A DNA stretch of 23,675 nt from Pseudomonadota bacterium (lineage in GTDB: Bacteria; Desulfobacterota; Syntrophobacteria; Syntrophobacterales; Syntrophobacteraceae). Made by a program: the position numbers and the translations under genes. The stretch's first letter is position 1, and each line of letters begins with the position of its first letter. This document shows positions 23,377-23,675 of this stretch, in pieces. A model generated the notes under the pieces. That model ran no database searches, had not been told where the DNA came from, and saw only the letters and a list, made by a program, of their open reading frames with translations. The stretch spans positions 1 through 23,675 of the forward strand of contig JAEZHY010000274.1 of NCBI GenBank assembly GCA_023416335.1, given 5' to 3'.

Positions 23377-23675
23377 ATCAATCGCAAGACAAGGATTTTT
23401 CTGATCTCCGCGGCCCTGCTCGCGCTTTTTCTGGGAGCGCTGGATGCGCTCGTGGTCGGGGCGGCGATGCCCACGATAGTTGCCGATCTCGGAGGACTGC
23501 AGCTTTATAGCTGGGTTTTTTCGGCATACATGCTCTCCCGTGCCGTATCTCTGCCAATTTTCGGCAAGCTCTGCGATCTGTTGAGCACAAGGAAGCTCTA
23601 TATTGCGGCGATTGTAATCTTCACGGCGAGTTCGGTCCTGGCAGGGATGTCGCGAAGCATGGGGGAGATGATAGT
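23377..23675 (+). CDS. MFS transporter, DHA2 (drug:H+ antiporter) type, N-terminal part
   Basis: The reading frame from 23377 to the window edge encodes about 99 residues of a major facilitator. TM1 is FLISAALLALFLGAL with D23 and the LDALVVGAAMPTI motif. A short loop VADLGGLQLYSW follows, then TM2 and motif A (GKLCDLLSTRKLY, 63-75). TM3 is YIAAIVIFTASSVLAG. The LDxxVV...A.P.I pattern is typical of 14-helix EmrB/QacA-like exporters. No ATG, GTG or TTG occurs in frame between the upstream stop (TAA 23332-23334) and the middle of TM1. The best start is ATC 23377 (would read MNRKTRIF), with AAAGGA at 23365-23370 six bases upstream. A non-AUG start, a start-codon mutation or a sequence error are the options. 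Substrate unknown. Confidence 0.75.
   Translation, partial: MNRKTRIFLISAALLALFLGALDALVVGAAMPTIVADLGGLQLYSWVFSAYMLSRAVSLPIFGKLCDLLSTRKLYIAAIVIFTASSVLAGMSRSMGEMI

Overview
The window is a gene-dense bacterial chromosome segment (moderately high GC by eye). It has no mobile elements, CRISPR arrays, rRNA or tRNA genes that I can see. The arrangement suggests a Gram-negative anaerobe of the Desulfobacterota (Geobacter/Syntrophobacter-like). The basis is an argB-argD-argF-argG-argH block running into a lysine block built on LL-diaminopimelate aminotransferase (dapL), plus clpS/clpA/aat together. This placement is inference from gene content, not a database result.

Left part, plus strand (268-5976): after the 5' end of a divergent aroC (minus, cut by the window edge) comes a tightly packed run clpS-clpA-aat. 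These encode the N-degron adaptor, its unfoldase and the transferase that creates the N-degrons. The run continues through a 4-bp overlap into a P-loop protein of the cyclic 2,3-diphosphoglycerate synthetase-like family and then a carbamate kinase.

Middle and right, minus strand (22126 down to 5971): one long co-directional array. In transcription order it is argB, argD, argF, argG, argH, a fibronectin-III-like lipoprotein, lysA, dapF, dapA, dapB, dapL, folK, a small membrane-anchored Cys protein, a transaldolase, a lytic transglycosylase, pgsA, and an archaeal/AgrE-type ornithine cyclodeaminase. The cyclodeaminase meets carbamate kinase tail to tail with a 6-bp overlap. The array makes arginine from N-acetylglutamate (argC, argJ/argE not here) and encodes every step from aspartate semialdehyde to lysine. 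A sigma70-like promoter and a strong intrinsic-terminator hairpin sit in the leader of argB and look like an attenuator.

Right edge: a 591-base non-coding stretch holding the arg promoter/leader and several dyads and G-rich tracts. Then come a DUF2267 gene (minus) and the 5' part of a DHA2-type MFS transporter (plus), which lacks a canonical start codon in the expected place.

The most interesting candidate system is the set of cDPGS-like P-loop protein, carbamate kinase and ornithine cyclodeaminase around 3.6-7.1 kb. With an ornithine carbamoyltransferase it could turn citrulline into ATP, ammonia, CO2 and proline. No arginine deiminase is visible, and the role of the P-loop protein is open.
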